A DNA stretch of 64,000 nt from Methylobacterium aerolatum (GCF_022179085.1 NZ_BPQE01000004.1:248001-312000), one strand, 5' to 3'. Counted from the first letter of the stretch, positions 35,027-44,565 are shown. Numbers and translations: made by a program. The notes: a model not told the origin generated them from the letters alone.

Positions 35027-36427
35027 GTGGTGGCGATCTCCCTGCCCGTGACGTTCGACCGCCGGAAGCCCGGCGTCTGGATCTCGGCCGGCACCCACTG
35101 CGTGCTGCTGGGCGCGGTCCTGCTCGGCGTCTCGGCCCCCGCTTTGCCGGAGGCGCAGGAAGGCGTGCCCGTCGAGGTGATCACCGAGCAGCAGCTCTCC
35201 GAGATCATGAAGGGCGAGCGGCAGGCCGACAAGCCGATGCCGAACGCCCAGAGCCGTGCCGACCGGCAGGCCGACAAGCGCGAGGAGCGCGAGCCCGAGA
35301 ACGCGAAGGTCGACGCCCCCACGGCGCCCAAGCGCACCGCGGACATGAAGCTCGCCAACGCCGACGAGATGCCGCTGCGCGCCGAGACCGAGATCAACGA
35401 GGCCGAGACCGCCAAGGCGGCGAAGGCCGCCGAGGAGAAGCGCGAGGCCGAGAAGGCCGCCAAGGCCGCGGCCGAGAAAGCGGCCGCCGAGAAGGCCGAG
35501 GCCAAGGCTGCGGCGGAGGCGAAGGCCGCCGAGGCCAAGGCGGCGGCCCAGGCCAAGGCGGAGGCTGCCAAGGCCGCCGCCGAGAAGGCGGCCGCCAAGG
35601 CTGCGGCGGAGAAGGCCGAAGCCGACAAGCGCGAGGCCCTCGACAAGCTGATCGAACGCCAGGAGGCCGAGGCCGCCGCCCAGGCGAAGGCCGAGGCCGC
35701 CAAGAAGGCGGCCGATGCCAAGGCCGCCGCCGAAGCGAAGGCGGCGGCGCAGGCCAAGGCCGAAGCCGCGAAGAAGGCCGCCGAGGCGAAGGCCAAGGCC
35801 GACGCGGAGGCCGAGCGCCAGAAGGAGATCGCGGAGGCCAAGGCCGAGGCGGAGCGCGCTAAGGCTGAGGCCGCGCACGCCGCGGCCAAGGCGGAGGCCG
35901 CCGCCAAGGCGAAGGCCAAGGCGATGGCCGATGCCGCCGCCAAGGCCGATGCGGAGGCGAAGGCCCGCAAGCAGGCGGAACTCGCGGCCAAGTTCAACGC
36001 GGGCGACATCCGCTCCGTGCTCAACTCGAAGGCGCCGTCGCAATCCACCGGCGCCACCGGCCCGGCGGTCCAGAAGGTCGCCGCGCTGGGTGCCGCCACG
36101 GGCAACGCCCAGCGCCTGTCGCCGTCGCTTCGCGACGCCCTCGTCGGCCTGCTGCAACAGCAGATCGAGCGGTGCTACTCGGCCCCGCCCGGCGCCGCCC
36201 AGGGGGTGATCCTGCCCGTGCTCGACATCCGCCTGAACCCGGACGGATCGCTGAGCACCGAGCCGCGAATCATGAAGGGTGGGTCGAGCTCGGTCGATCA
36301 GTCGATCGCGCAGGCAGCCCTCCGGGCGGTCCGGCGCTGTGCGCCCTATCGCATCCCGGCGACCTACGCCCCGTATTACAACGACTGGAAGGCCATCAAC
36401 GCGGAGTTCGAGTTCACGGCGACCTGA
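35027..36427 (+). CDS. tolA: Tol-Pal energy-transducing protein TolA
   Basis: A 466-residue protein. Domain I is a single N-terminal helix (VWISAGTHCVLLGAVLLGVSA). Domain II (residues ~125-325) is an extreme Ala/Lys/Glu coiled coil made of AKAAAE-type units and spans the periplasm. Domain III (~340-466) is TonB-like, with IERCYSAPPGA, LDIRLNPDGSLS and AVRRCAPYRIP. The start GTG 35027 lies 8 nt after tolR, with GGAG upstream. The repetitive codons make this the most internally repeated coding stretch in the window. Confidence 0.92.
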   Translation: MVAISLPVTFDRRKPGVWISAGTHCVLLGAVLLGVSAPALPEAQEGVPVEVITEQQLSEIMKGERQADKPMPNAQSRADRQADKREEREPENAKVDAPTAPKRTADMKLANADEMPLRAETEINEAETAKAAKAAEEKREAEKAAKAAAEKAAAEKAEAKAAAEAKAAEAKAAAQAKAEAAKAAAEKAAAKAAAEKAEADKREALDKLIERQEAEAAAQAKAEAAKKAADAKAAAEAKAAAQAKAEAAKKAAEAKAKADAEAERQKEIAEAKAEAERAKAEAAHAAAKAEAAAKAKAKAMADAAAKADAEAKARKQAELAAKFNAGDIRSVLNSKAPSQSTGATGPAVQKVAALGAATGNAQRLSPSLRDALVGLLQQQIERCYSAPPGAAQGVILPVLDIRLNPDGSLSTEPRIMKGGSSSVDQSIAQAALRAVRRCAPYRIPATYAPYYNDWKAINAEFEFTAT

Positions 36428-36482
36428 TCCCGGTCTCCGCTACGCCGCCGCCCCCTCCCCCGTTCGTTCGACGACCGAGCCT

Positions 36483-37826
36483 ATGACCGACAGACCGACT
36501 CCCCGGTTCCGCTTCCCGCGGTCCGCCCCCCTTCTCGCGCTCGCCGCGCTCCTCGCCGCGGTGCTGGGCCTCGCGAGCCCGGCGCAGGCGCAGCTCCAGC
36601 TGCGCATCGGCGGCGGCAACTTCCAGCCGCTTCCCATCGCGGTGGCGGAATTCGGCGGGGATCCGAGCCTCGGCGGCCTCATCTCCGGCGTCGTCACCAA
36701 CGACCTGCGCCGCTCGGGCTACTTCACTCCCCTTGAGAAGGCGCGTTTCCCCGAGAACCCGCCCTTCGACGCGGCGCCGAACTTCGAGAAGTGGCGCGCC
36801 ACGGGCGTCCAGGGCCTCGTGACGGGCCGCGTCGTGCGCGATGCCGGCGGGCGGCTCAAGGTGGAGTTCCGCCTGTGGGACGTGACCTCCGGCCAGCAGA
36901 TGATCGGCCAGCAATACGCGACCGATCCGGCCAACGCCCGCCGGGCGGGGCATCTCATCTCCGATCAGGCCTATACCAAGATCACCGGCCTCGGCCCCTG
37001 GTTCGACAGCCGCATCGCCTTCGTGGACGAGACCGGCCCGAAGGAGAACCGGCGCAAGCGCCTGATGGTGATGGATCAGGACGGCGCCAACGTCCGGGCG
37101 ATCACCACGGGCGAGATGTCGATCGTGGCGCCCCGCTACTCGCCGAGCACCCAGGACATCGCCTTCATGGCCCAGGCCGCCGGCCACCAGCCGCGCGTGC
37201 AGGTGATCAACCTCGAGACCGGATCGCGCCAAGCCTTCGGCTCCGTCGATTCGATGAGCGCGAGCCCCCGCTTCTCCCCGGATGGCCGCCGCCTCGTCAT
37301 GAGCGTGCAGCAGGGCGGCAACGCCGACATCGTGACGATGGACCTCGCCTCGAAGGCCCAGAAGCCGATTACCTCCGGGCTCGCCATCGACACCTCGCCG
37401 ACCTACTCGCCCGACGGCTCGCAGATCATCTTCGAATCCGACCGGGGCGGCTCGCAGCAGGTCTACGTGATGGGCGCGGACGGGTCGAACCCGCACCGGA
37501 TCACCTTCGGCACCGGCTCGGCCTCCCAGCCCGCTTGGTCGCCCCGGGGCGACCTCATCGCCTATACCCGTCAGCGCAACGGCGGCTTCGCCATCTGCGT
37601 CGCGAAGCCCGACGGGACCGGCGAGCGCGTCTTGACGGAGGGCTTCCACAACGAGGGGCCGTCCTTCTCCCCGAACGGCCAGTACGTCGTGTTCTTCCGC
37701 GATCCCGGCGGTTCGGGCGGCGGCAAGCTGTTCATGGTCGACATCACCGGCCACGTGGAGCAGCCGGTGCCCACGCCGAGCTACGCCTCCGACCCGACGT
37801 GGTCGCCGCTGCTCGGCGCGCGCTGA
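36483..37826 (+). CDS. tolB: Tol-Pal system beta-propeller protein TolB
   Basis: A 447-residue periplasmic protein from ATG 36483. The signal peptide ends SPAQA before QLQLRIGGGNFQPLPIAVAEFGG. An N-terminal D1/D2 domain is followed by six propeller blades with repeated SPDGxxIxFxSDRGGxxQ units (SPRFSPDGRRLVMS, TYSPDGSQIIFESDRGGSQQVYVM, QPAWSPRGDLIAYT). It couples Pal to TolA. A terminator follows, and pal is not next to it. Confidence 0.95.
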   Translation: MTDRPTPRFRFPRSAPLLALAALLAAVLGLASPAQAQLQLRIGGGNFQPLPIAVAEFGGDPSLGGLISGVVTNDLRRSGYFTPLEKARFPENPPFDAAPNFEKWRATGVQGLVTGRVVRDAGGRLKVEFRLWDVTSGQQMIGQQYATDPANARRAGHLISDQAYTKITGLGPWFDSRIAFVDETGPKENRRKRLMVMDQDGANVRAITTGEMSIVAPRYSPSTQDIAFMAQAAGHQPRVQVINLETGSRQAFGSVDSMSASPRFSPDGRRLVMSVQQGGNADIVTMDLASKAQKPITSGLAIDTSPTYSPDGSQIIFESDRGGSQQVYVMGADGSNPHRITFGTGSASQPAWSPRGDLIAYTRQRNGGFAICVAKPDGTGERVLTEGFHNEGPSFSPNGQYVVFFRDPGGSGGGKLFMVDITGHVEQPVPTPSYASDPTWSPLLGAR

Positions 37827-37885
37827 CGCACCGGCCCTGAAGCCCGCACGCGACATCGTATCCGCAGCCCGGCCTCCGCACGACG

Positions 37886-37915
37886 GCCCCCGGTCAGCCT
37901 TTGCTAACCGGGGGC
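37886..37915 (+). terminator. Terminator of tolQRAB
   Basis: A 9-bp GC-rich perfect stem (37886-37894 with 37907-37915) around a 12-nt loop lies 60 bp after the tolB stop. There is no T-run after it. It supports the end of the tol operon at tolB. Confidence 0.5.
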
Positions 37916-37983
37916 GCGGTAGTTGAGTTGCACGCAATCGTTTAGCGCACGCTATTCGATGATCGGAGGCGTGCGGTCGAACG

Positions 37984-38385
37984 ATGCCCTTTTCCGGCTT
38001 CCCTCCCGTCCTCCTGGTCGATGACGTGCCGATGATGGCCGAGGTGGTGCAGGCGATCTTGCAGCGCCTCGGCTTCGAGCAGATCGACGTCGCCGCCGAC
38101 GGGACCGCCGCCCTCTCCTTGCTGGCCGAGCGGCGCTACGGCCTCGTGATCTCCGATTGGAACATGCAGCCGATGACGGGCTACGAACTGCTCCGGCAGA
38201 TCCGGGCCGACCGGTCGATCCGCGAGATCCCGTTCATCATGATGACGACGCAGGCCAATGCCGAGTGCTTTCCGAATGCGCGGAAGGCGGGGGTGAACGC
38301 CTGTCTGATCAAGCCCTTCACCCCGGCGGCCCTGCGCGAGTCCATCGTCTCGGTCTGCCGGCCGGTCCGCGCGCGGGCGAGCTGA
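37984..38385 (+). CDS. Single-domain CheY-like response regulator
   Basis: A 133-residue receiver domain with no output domain. The acidic pocket Asp13-Asp14, phospho-acceptor Asp58 (VISDWNMQPMTGYELL), Thr88/Thr89 and Lys110 (LIKPFTP) are all present. It works by phosphorylation-dependent protein contacts. No kinase is adjacent on the same strand. The DivL-like gene 1.3 kb away is convergent, and no functional link can be inferred from position alone. Confidence 0.88.
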   Translation: MPFSGFPPVLLVDDVPMMAEVVQAILQRLGFEQIDVAADGTAALSLLAERRYGLVISDWNMQPMTGYELLRQIRADRSIREIPFIMMTTQANAECFPNARKAGVNACLIKPFTPAALRESIVSVCRPVRARAS

Positions 38386-38394
38386 TCCCGCGCC

Positions 38395-39624
38395 TCAGCT
38401 CCGCGTGAGCAGCCGGTCCCGGTCCCTCAGGGCCGGAAAGAGGCGACCCCAGGCGATCGCGACGGCGACGGTGGCCGCGCCGCCCGCGACGACGGCCGGG
38501 ACGGCCCCGATGGCGGCGGCGAGGAGTCCCGATTCGAACTCACCGAGTTCGTTCGATGCGCCGATGAACACCGTGTTCACCGCCGCCACCCGTCCGCGCA
38601 TCGCATCCGGCGTCTCGCCCTGCACGAAGCTCTGGCGGACGTAGACGGAGATCATGTCCGCCGCGCCGGTCACGAAGAGGCAGGCCATCGAGAGGGGAAG
38701 GGAGGTCGACAGGCCGAAGGCCACGGTCGCGAGGCCGAAGACCGCCACCGCGCGCAGCATCCGCAGGCCCGCGTGGCGGCGGAGCGGCCGGTAGGCGAGG
38801 AACACGGCGGTGGCCACCGCCCCCGCCGCCGGCATGCTGCGCAGGGCGCCGAGGCCGAGCGGTCCCACATGCAGCACGGACGCCGCGTAGATCGGCAGCA
38901 GCGCCGTGGCGCCGCCGAGCAGCACCGCCACGAGGTCGAGGCTGATGGCGCCCAGCACGACGGGCTGCGAGCGGATGTAGCGCAGCCCCGCCGAGAGGGC
39001 TTCCCAGGTGATCTTCGGCCGCTCCCCCACGGGCGCCGGCCGGTGACGGATCAGGGCCACGCAGAGGCTGGCGCAGGCGAAGCTCGCGCCCGCGAGGGCG
39101 AAGACCACCATCGGCCCCAGGGCGTAGAGCAGGCCACCCAGTGCCGGGCCCATCACCGATGCGGTCTGCCAGAGGGAGGAGTTCCAGGCGATGGCGGGGC
39201 CGAAGAGCGGCCCCGGCACCAGGGTCGGCAGCAGCGCCTGGAGGGCGGGATTCGCGAAGGCGCGGGCCGTCCCCACGACCACGACGAGGGCGTAGATCGG
39301 CCAGACCGCCCCGTAGCCGCTGACGGCGTAGGCGAGGAGGCCGAAGCTGGCGGCGGCCTGGAGGCCGAAGGCGGCCGACCCGACGAGGCGCCGCTCGTAG
39401 GCATCGGCCACATGGCCGCTCACCAGGGCGCTCAGCATGGCGGGCAGGAAGCCCGCGAGCCCGACGAGGCCCAGCGCCAGGGGCGAGCGGGTCAGGTCGT
39501 AGACGAACCACCCGATCGCCACGGCCTGCATCTGGTAGGACAGGCCGGAGAGGAAGCGCGCCGCGCCGAACAGGCGGAAGTCGCCGTTCCGGAAGACGGC
39601 CCAGCCCTCGTTCTTGTCTGACAT
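38395..39624 (-). CDS. MFS transporter, EntS/MFS_3 type
   Basis: A 409-residue, 12-helix carrier starting at ATG 39624. FRNGDFRLFGAARFLSGLSYQMQAVAIGWFVYDLT at the start and VSGHVADAYERRLVG in loop 2-3 fit the MFS_3 group related to the enterobactin exporter EntS. YVRQSFVQGETPDAMRGRVAAVNTVFIGASNELGEFESG in helix 10-11 is also typical. The likely role is export of a hydrophobic metabolite. It lies 58 bp downstream of divL on the same strand, so the two may share a transcript. Confidence 0.82.
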   Translation of the reverse strand: MSDKNEGWAVFRNGDFRLFGAARFLSGLSYQMQAVAIGWFVYDLTRSPLALGLVGLAGFLPAMLSALVSGHVADAYERRLVGSAAFGLQAAASFGLLAYAVSGYGAVWPIYALVVVVGTARAFANPALQALLPTLVPGPLFGPAIAWNSSLWQTASVMGPALGGLLYALGPMVVFALAGASFACASLCVALIRHRPAPVGERPKITWEALSAGLRYIRSQPVVLGAISLDLVAVLLGGATALLPIYAASVLHVGPLGLGALRSMPAAGAVATAVFLAYRPLRRHAGLRMLRAVAVFGLATVAFGLSTSLPLSMACLFVTGAADMISVYVRQSFVQGETPDAMRGRVAAVNTVFIGASNELGEFESGLLAAAIGAVPAVVAGGAATVAVAIAWGRLFPALRDRDRLLTRS

Positions 39625-39682
39625 TGCCCCTGCGTGACGGTGGAGCCCCCGCCGGTCAAGGGGCTGCACGCTCCGCTCCCCT

Positions 39683-42226
39683 TCAGCCGCCCGAGACCTG
39701 GGTCAGGTAGGGGCGCGAGGGGGCCTCGGGCGGCTTCCGGCGCTCGGGCGGCGGCAGGGGGCCGTCCGTCGGCTTGAGCGGGAAGATGCAGGTGACGCAG
39801 GTGCCGATGCCCTGCTCCGACTCGAGCTCGACCCGGCCGCCGTGCAGTTCCACGAAGGAGCGCACGATCGAGAGGCCGAGCCCCACGCCCCTGTGCCGTG
39901 TGCCGCGCGTGTGGCTCTCGAAGCGGTTGAACACCAAGTCGCGGATCTCCGGGGCCATGCCGCTCCCGTGGTCGCGCACGCTCAGGGCGAGTTCCCGCGC
40001 CGTCCGCCGGGCGGCGATCTCGACGGTCTGACCGGGGTCCGAGAAGCCGACGGCGTTCGAGACGAGGTTGAACAGGATCTGCCGCATCCGCTTCCCGTCG
40101 GCGCGCAGCGTGCCGATGTCCTCGGGCACGTCGACCGTGAGGACGATGCGCGCCTCCGCGAGCCGGTCCTCCAGTCCCCGCACCGCCGCCTCGACGGTGG
40201 CGCGGACGTCGAGGTCCTCCCGCTGCAATTCCAGCGAGCCCGCGTCCACCGAGGCGAGGTCGAGGATGTCGTTGATCATTACGAGGAGCGCCGCCGAGGA
40301 GCGCATGATGTGGTCGGAGTATTCCCGCTGCCGGGCGTTGAGGGCGCCGACCGTCTCGTCGCCGAGGAGTTGCGTGAAGCCGATGATGTTGGTGAGCGGC
40401 GAGCGCAGCTCGTAGGAGACGTGGTGGACGAAGGTGTCGCGCAGTTCGGCGGCCGTCTCCAGCGCCTCGTTCTTCTCCGTCAGCATCCGCTCGACGTTCA
40501 CGCTCGCCGTGACGTCGATGAGGGTGATCAGCGTGGCGCCCTCGGGCAGGGGCTGGGTCGCGCAGTCGAGGACCGTGCCGTCCACCATCTCGATCCGCCG
40601 GGCGAGCGCCGCCCTCGCCTCCAGGCCCACCACCGCATCGCGGATGTCGAGCCAGGGATCGGCGTTCGGGGCGAGTTCCTTGCAGCGCAGGATCACCGAA
40701 TCGACGTGGGGCCGCGCATCGACCATCTCCGGGTCGAGGTGCCAGATCGTGGTGAAGGCCCGGTTGGCGAGCTGCAGCCGCCCGTCGGCGCCGAACACGG
40801 CCACCGGCTCGGCCAGGGTGTCGAGGGTTTCGGCCTGGAGGCGGCGCAGGGCGTTGTAGCGGGATTCGGCGTTCAGCCTGTCGGACACGTCGTCGAACAG
40901 GTAGGTGAGGCCGCCCTGCGGGTTCGGATCGGCCACCACGCGCAGGGTGCGGCCGTCGGGAAGGTACCACCACGCTTGGTGCGCCTCGGCGGCGCGGTAG
41001 GCCGCGAGCACGCCGTGTTTCCAGCTGCGGAAATCCGCGTGCTCCTCCAGCTTCCGCTGGGTGCGCAGGAAGTCGAGGATCTCACCGTCCGAGGGGCGGC
41101 TGTCGAGGAAGGCCTGATCGAGGCCCCAGAGGTTCCGGTAGGCGGCGTTGTGGAAGATCAGGCGCTGCGACACGTCGAACATCGCCACGGCGGTGGGCAA
41201 TTGGTCGAGGGTGCGGGCGTTGGCATTCATCTGCTGCTGGAGGTCGGCGCGGACGCTCTCCAGCTCGGACACATCGACGGCGATGCCGACCTTCCCGCCG
41301 TCGAGGGCGGTCTCGTACACGTCGAGGACCCGGCGGGTGCCCGCGACCACGGCCGAGACGCGGGGCGGGCGGCCCGAGGCGCCGGGAGCCAGGGGGGCCT
41401 CCTCACGGGTGATGGTCTCTCGGGCCTGCCGGTCGAGGAGCTCGCGGCCCGTATCGATCACCGCCTCGCGGCTCCCGGCCTCCACGGCGGCGGCATAGGC
41501 GGCGTTGACCCAGGCCAGGGCCCCGTCGCGGTTGCGCCGCCAGACCGGTTGCGGGATCGCGTCGAGGAGGTTCGCCAGCGCCGAGAGGGAGCGGCGGGTC
41601 TCGTCGAGGGTCAGGCGAAGGTCGGCGATCTCCCGCCGCTCGGAGCTCATCTCGCGCAGGCGCAGCAAGGCCCGTCCCGCCACGGTGCGGCCCTGCGCCT
41701 CGATGCTGCGGCCGTTCTGGGTGCGCAGGTCGAGGGAGAAGCCGGTGCCGCGCGAGAGCAGAAGATCGAGGGAGGCTTCCACGGCCTGGGCGTCGGCCGG
41801 GCGCAGCCACGTCCCGAAGGCGAGGACCCGCCGGGCGGAGCCCGCCGACGCCCGGTCCCCGTGGAGGGCGATGCCGGCATCGCCCTCGATCACCGGCTCG
41901 CTCTGCTCGTCCCAGGTGATGACGACCTGACGGTCGGCGTTGAGCAGCATCTCGGCGCGGTCGTGGGCACCGCGCAGCAGGTTGAGGGAGGCCACGAGCT
42001 CCTGCTCGCGGCGGGTCCAGCGGGCGCGCTCGTACAGATAGAGGAGGGCGACGATCACCGCGAAGGCGACGAGGCCGCCGAAGATCGCGAGGCCGGCGAC
42101 GCTGTGCATCTCCCGCGGGGCATGGGCAGGCGGAAGATCCTGCATTTCCGCCAAGGCGGCACCGGCGGCGAGCAGCGTGAGAGAACCCACGCCGATCCGC
42201 AGCTGCGCCGCACGACCGACCCCCAT
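39683..42226 (-). CDS. divL: DivL-like PAS sensor kinase with tyrosine phospho-acceptor
   Basis: An 847-residue protein from ATG 42226, with two N-terminal hydrophobic segments (residues ~10-30 and 42-62). Several PAS-like regions occupy ~100-560. The dimerisation helix carries HHVSYELRSPLTNIIGFTQLL: Tyr605 (codon 40412-40414) stands where histidine kinases have His, as in Caulobacter DivL. The ATPase domain is complete, with NLVSNAVGF, DHGSGM and GVGLGLSIV. DivL binds DivK and controls the CckA-CtrA phosphorelay that sets the cell cycle. A GAGTC CcrM-type site lies at 42331-42335 upstream. Confidence 0.88.
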   Translation of the reverse strand: MGVGRAAQLRIGVGSLTLLAAGAALAEMQDLPPAHAPREMHSVAGLAIFGGLVAFAVIVALLYLYERARWTRREQELVASLNLLRGAHDRAEMLLNADRQVVITWDEQSEPVIEGDAGIALHGDRASAGSARRVLAFGTWLRPADAQAVEASLDLLLSRGTGFSLDLRTQNGRSIEAQGRTVAGRALLRLREMSSERREIADLRLTLDETRRSLSALANLLDAIPQPVWRRNRDGALAWVNAAYAAAVEAGSREAVIDTGRELLDRQARETITREEAPLAPGASGRPPRVSAVVAGTRRVLDVYETALDGGKVGIAVDVSELESVRADLQQQMNANARTLDQLPTAVAMFDVSQRLIFHNAAYRNLWGLDQAFLDSRPSDGEILDFLRTQRKLEEHADFRSWKHGVLAAYRAAEAHQAWWYLPDGRTLRVVADPNPQGGLTYLFDDVSDRLNAESRYNALRRLQAETLDTLAEPVAVFGADGRLQLANRAFTTIWHLDPEMVDARPHVDSVILRCKELAPNADPWLDIRDAVVGLEARAALARRIEMVDGTVLDCATQPLPEGATLITLIDVTASVNVERMLTEKNEALETAAELRDTFVHHVSYELRSPLTNIIGFTQLLGDETVGALNARQREYSDHIMRSSAALLVMINDILDLASVDAGSLELQREDLDVRATVEAAVRGLEDRLAEARIVLTVDVPEDIGTLRADGKRMRQILFNLVSNAVGFSDPGQTVEIAARRTARELALSVRDHGSGMAPEIRDLVFNRFESHTRGTRHRGVGLGLSIVRSFVELHGGRVELESEQGIGTCVTCIFPLKPTDGPLPPPERRKPPEAPSRPYLTQVSGG

Positions 42227-42469
42227 TCGACCAGCCCCCAAGCTCTCGTCGCCGCCTGCCGCAGTCCGGCGGCGCGATGCATCGGGGCCGTGCGATGCCG
42301 ACCGGCCTCGCCGCGCCCCGACCTCTTTTTGAGTCGGGGCCACCTTACCGTGCCGGGGATTCGCGCCGGAAGCGGAACGAAGCGTGGCCGTGGCCCTGGC
42401 GAGTAAATCTGCCGTTAACGACACACAGAAGACACACCTTCGCGTGGCGTTTTGGCCTTGACAAACGAA

Positions 42470-42494
42470 GGGCCCGGCTTAGCCAGCCGGGCCC
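42470..42494 (-). terminator. Terminator of ahcY
   Basis: A perfect 10-bp stem (42470-42479 with 42485-42494) with a 5-nt loop lies 26 bp past the ahcY stop. On the minus strand it is followed by TTCGTTTG. Confidence 0.75.
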
Positions 42495-42519
42495 CCGAAA
42501 AAACGCCGTTTGTGCGAAT

Positions 42520-43920
42520 TCAGTAACGGTAGTGATCGGGCTTGAACGGTCCGTTCTCGGAAACTCCAATGTACGACGCCTGATCGGGCCGAAGCTTGGA
42601 GAGTTTCGCGCCGATCTTGTCGAGATGCAGCGCCGCGACCTTCTCATCGAGGGTCTTGGGCAGGGTATAGACCTGACGGTCGTACTTGCCGGGGTTCGTC
42701 CAAAGCTCGATCTGGGCGAGCGTCTGGTTCGTGAACGAGGCGGACATCACGAAGGACGGGTGGCCCGTCGCGTTGCCGAGATTCACGAGGCGCCCCTCCG
42801 ACAGGAGGATGATGCGGTGCCCATCCGCGAACTCGATCTCGTCCACCTGCGGCTTGATGTTGGTCCAGCGCAGGTTCTTGAGGCCCGCGACCTGGATCTC
42901 GTTGTCGAAGTGGCCGATGTTGCAGACGATCGCCCGGTCCTTCATCGCCCGCATGTGGTCGAGGGTGATGATGTCCTTGTTGCCCGTGGCGGTGACGAAG
43001 ATGTCGGCGCGCGGCGCCGCGTCTTCCATGGTCACCACCTCGTAGCCCTCCATGGCGGCCTGGAGCGCGCAGATCGGGTCGATCTCCGACACGATGACGC
43101 GGCAGCCGGCGTTGCGCAGGGAGGCGGCGGAGCCCTTGCCCACGTCACCGAAGCCCGCGACCATGGCGACCTTGCCCGCCATCATCACGTCGGTGCCCCG
43201 GCGGATGCCGTCGACCAGCGACTCCTTGCAGCCGTAGAGGTTGTCGAACTTCGACTTCGTGACCGAGTCGTTCACGTTGATCGCCGGGAAGAGCAGCTTG
43301 CCCTCCTTGGCCAGCACGTAGAGCCGGTGAACGCCGGTGGTGGTCTCCTCGGAGACGCCCTTGATCGACTCCGCGAGGCCGGCGAACCAGCCCTTGGGCT
43401 TCTCGGCGAGCTTCTTCTTCAGGAGGGCGAAGAAGATCTCCTCCTCCTCGGAGCTCGGCTTGTCGAGGAAGGCGGTGTCGCCGTTCTCGGCGCGCAGGCC
43501 GAGGTGGACGAACATCGTGGCGTCGCCGCCGTCGTCCAGGATCATGTTCGGCATGCCGCCGTCGTGCCAGTCGAACAGGCGGGAGGTGTAATCCCAGTAA
43601 TCCTCCAGGGTCTCGCCCTTCACGGCGAAGACCGGGATGCCCGCCGCCGCGATGGCGGCCGCCGCGTGGTCCTGGGTGGAGTAGATGTTGCACGAGACCC
43701 AGCGGATGTCGGCGCCGAGAGCCTTCAGCGTCTCGATCAGCACCGCGGTCTGGATCGTCATGTGCAGGGAGCCGGCGATCTTGGCGCCCTTGAGCGGCTG
43801 GCTGGCGCCGTACTCCTCGCGCACGGCCATCAGGCCGGGCATCTCGCTCTCGGCGATCGAGATTTCCTTCCGGCCGTAATCGGCCAGCCCGATATCCCTG
43901 ACGATGTAATCACCGGCCAT
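42520..43920 (-). CDS. ahcY: Adenosylhomocysteinase
   Basis: Hydrolyses S-adenosylhomocysteine to adenosine and homocysteine and so keeps methylation reactions running. At 466 residues it has full length. Motifs: [17 protein letters not shown] at the start, [40 protein letters not shown] with the NAD-binding Gly-rich loop, [11 protein letters not shown], and the C-terminal KPDHYRY. GAGGAG precedes the ATG. A palindrome 70-90 bp upstream is probably its operator. Confidence 0.97.
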   Translation of the reverse strand: MAGDYIVRDIGLADYGRKEISIAESEMPGLMAVREEYGASQPLKGAKIAGSLHMTIQTAVLIETLKALGADIRWVSCNIYSTQDHAAAAIAAAGIPVFAVKGETLEDYWDYTSRLFDWHDGGMPNMILDDGGDATMFVHLGLRAENGDTAFLDKPSSEEEEIFFALLKKKLAEKPKGWFAGLAESIKGVSEETTTGVHRLYVLAKEGKLLFPAINVNDSVTKSKFDNLYGCKESLVDGIRRGTDVMMAGKVAMVAGFGDVGKGSAASLRNAGCRVIVSEIDPICALQAAMEGYEVVTMEDAAPRADIFVTATGNKDIITLDHMRAMKDRAIVCNIGHFDNEIQVAGLKNLRWTNIKPQVDEIEFADGHRIILLSEGRLVNLGNATGHPSFVMSASFTNQTLAQIELWTNPGKYDRQVYTLPKTLDEKVAALHLDKIGAKLSKLRPDQASYIGVSENGPFKPDHYRY

Positions 43921-43989
43921 GCCGTTCTCCTCGCTGGTTCCTTGGGAAACGGGCGAGGACCTAGCACTTCACGGCCGGTGAGGCAATCA

Positions 43990-44010
43990 AGACATAAAGA
44001 TGTCTTTATG
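43990..44010. promoter_or_regulatory. Overlapping palindromes upstream of ahcY
   Basis: CATAAAGA-TG-TCTTTATG (43993-44010) is a perfect 8-bp-arm palindrome. A second one, AAGACAT-AAAG-ATGTCTT (43990-44007), overlaps it. Both are AT-rich against a GC-rich background and lie 70-90 nt upstream of ahcY, where an ArsR-family SahR-like regulator of the SAM cycle could bind. Confidence 0.5.
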
Positions 44011-44055
44011 CGTTCCGGGGCGCGCGGATCCTCGGACCCGCGCGCCGGAGGGGCC

Positions 44056-44565
44056 TTAAGACCGGTCTGAGGGCTTGAGCAGCCAGCCGAGGCCGAAGGC
44101 GACGCCGGCGACGATCGCGAGCGTGGTGCCGCGGTTGTCGTCGACCCGCCGGGCGACGGAGCGACCGTGATGCACTGCCCGGGAGCGGACGTAACGGCCG
44201 CGCGAGACGGCCTCGTCCGCGAAGGCCTCGCCGCGGGCACGGGCCTCGCGGGCCAGCGATTCGCCGCGTGACCGGACGTGGCGGCCCCGCTCCAGGGCTT
44301 CCTCGGCGAAAGCCTCGCCGCGGGAGCGTACCTCGTGGGCGATGCGTTCGGCGTGCTCGCGGCCTTCCTCGTAGAGATGCTCACCGTCGCGCCGCAGGTT
44401 CTCGGCGGTCTCGCGGACCTCGCCGTAGGCGTATTGGGCCGCCCCCGCCGCCTGATCGTAGGCCCCTTCGAGCTGGCGGCCGGGATTGCCCCCGACGGCG
44501 CCGGCCGCGGTCTTCACCCGGCCGCGCAGGTGGCGCACGCCGCCTTCGAGATGGTCACGGTTCAT
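44056..44565 (-). CDS. CsbD-like stress protein with extended helical domain and membrane anchor
   Basis: A 169-residue protein from ATG 44565, with GGGGAG upstream. Residues 1-50 are CsbD-like (MNRDHLEGGVRHLRGRVKTAAGAVGGNPGRQLEGAYDQ). Residues ~60-130 are a charged Arg/Glu/Ala helix with repeated RSRGEAFAEEALERGR units. One C-terminal helix (LAIVAGVAFGLGWLL) anchors it in the membrane, as in ElaB/YqjD-type proteins. It has a perfect EcfG promoter and is probably stress-induced. Confidence 0.75.
   Translation of the reverse strand: MNRDHLEGGVRHLRGRVKTAAGAVGGNPGRQLEGAYDQAAGAAQYAYGEVRETAENLRRDGEHLYEEGREHAERIAHEVRSRGEAFAEEALERGRHVRSRGESLAREARARGEAFADEAVSRGRYVRSRAVHHGRSVARRVDDNRGTTLAIVAGVAFGLGWLLKPSDRS

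Noticed and set aside
35400-35990. Dense direct repeats that look like a tandem array
   Set aside because: They encode the Ala/Lys/Glu coiled coil of TolA in frame; this is protein-level repetition, not CRISPR or a minisatellite.
39842-42406. An 854-codon frame opposite divL
   Set aside because: It mirrors codon use of divL in the opposite phase; there is no ribosome site and no recognised domain.
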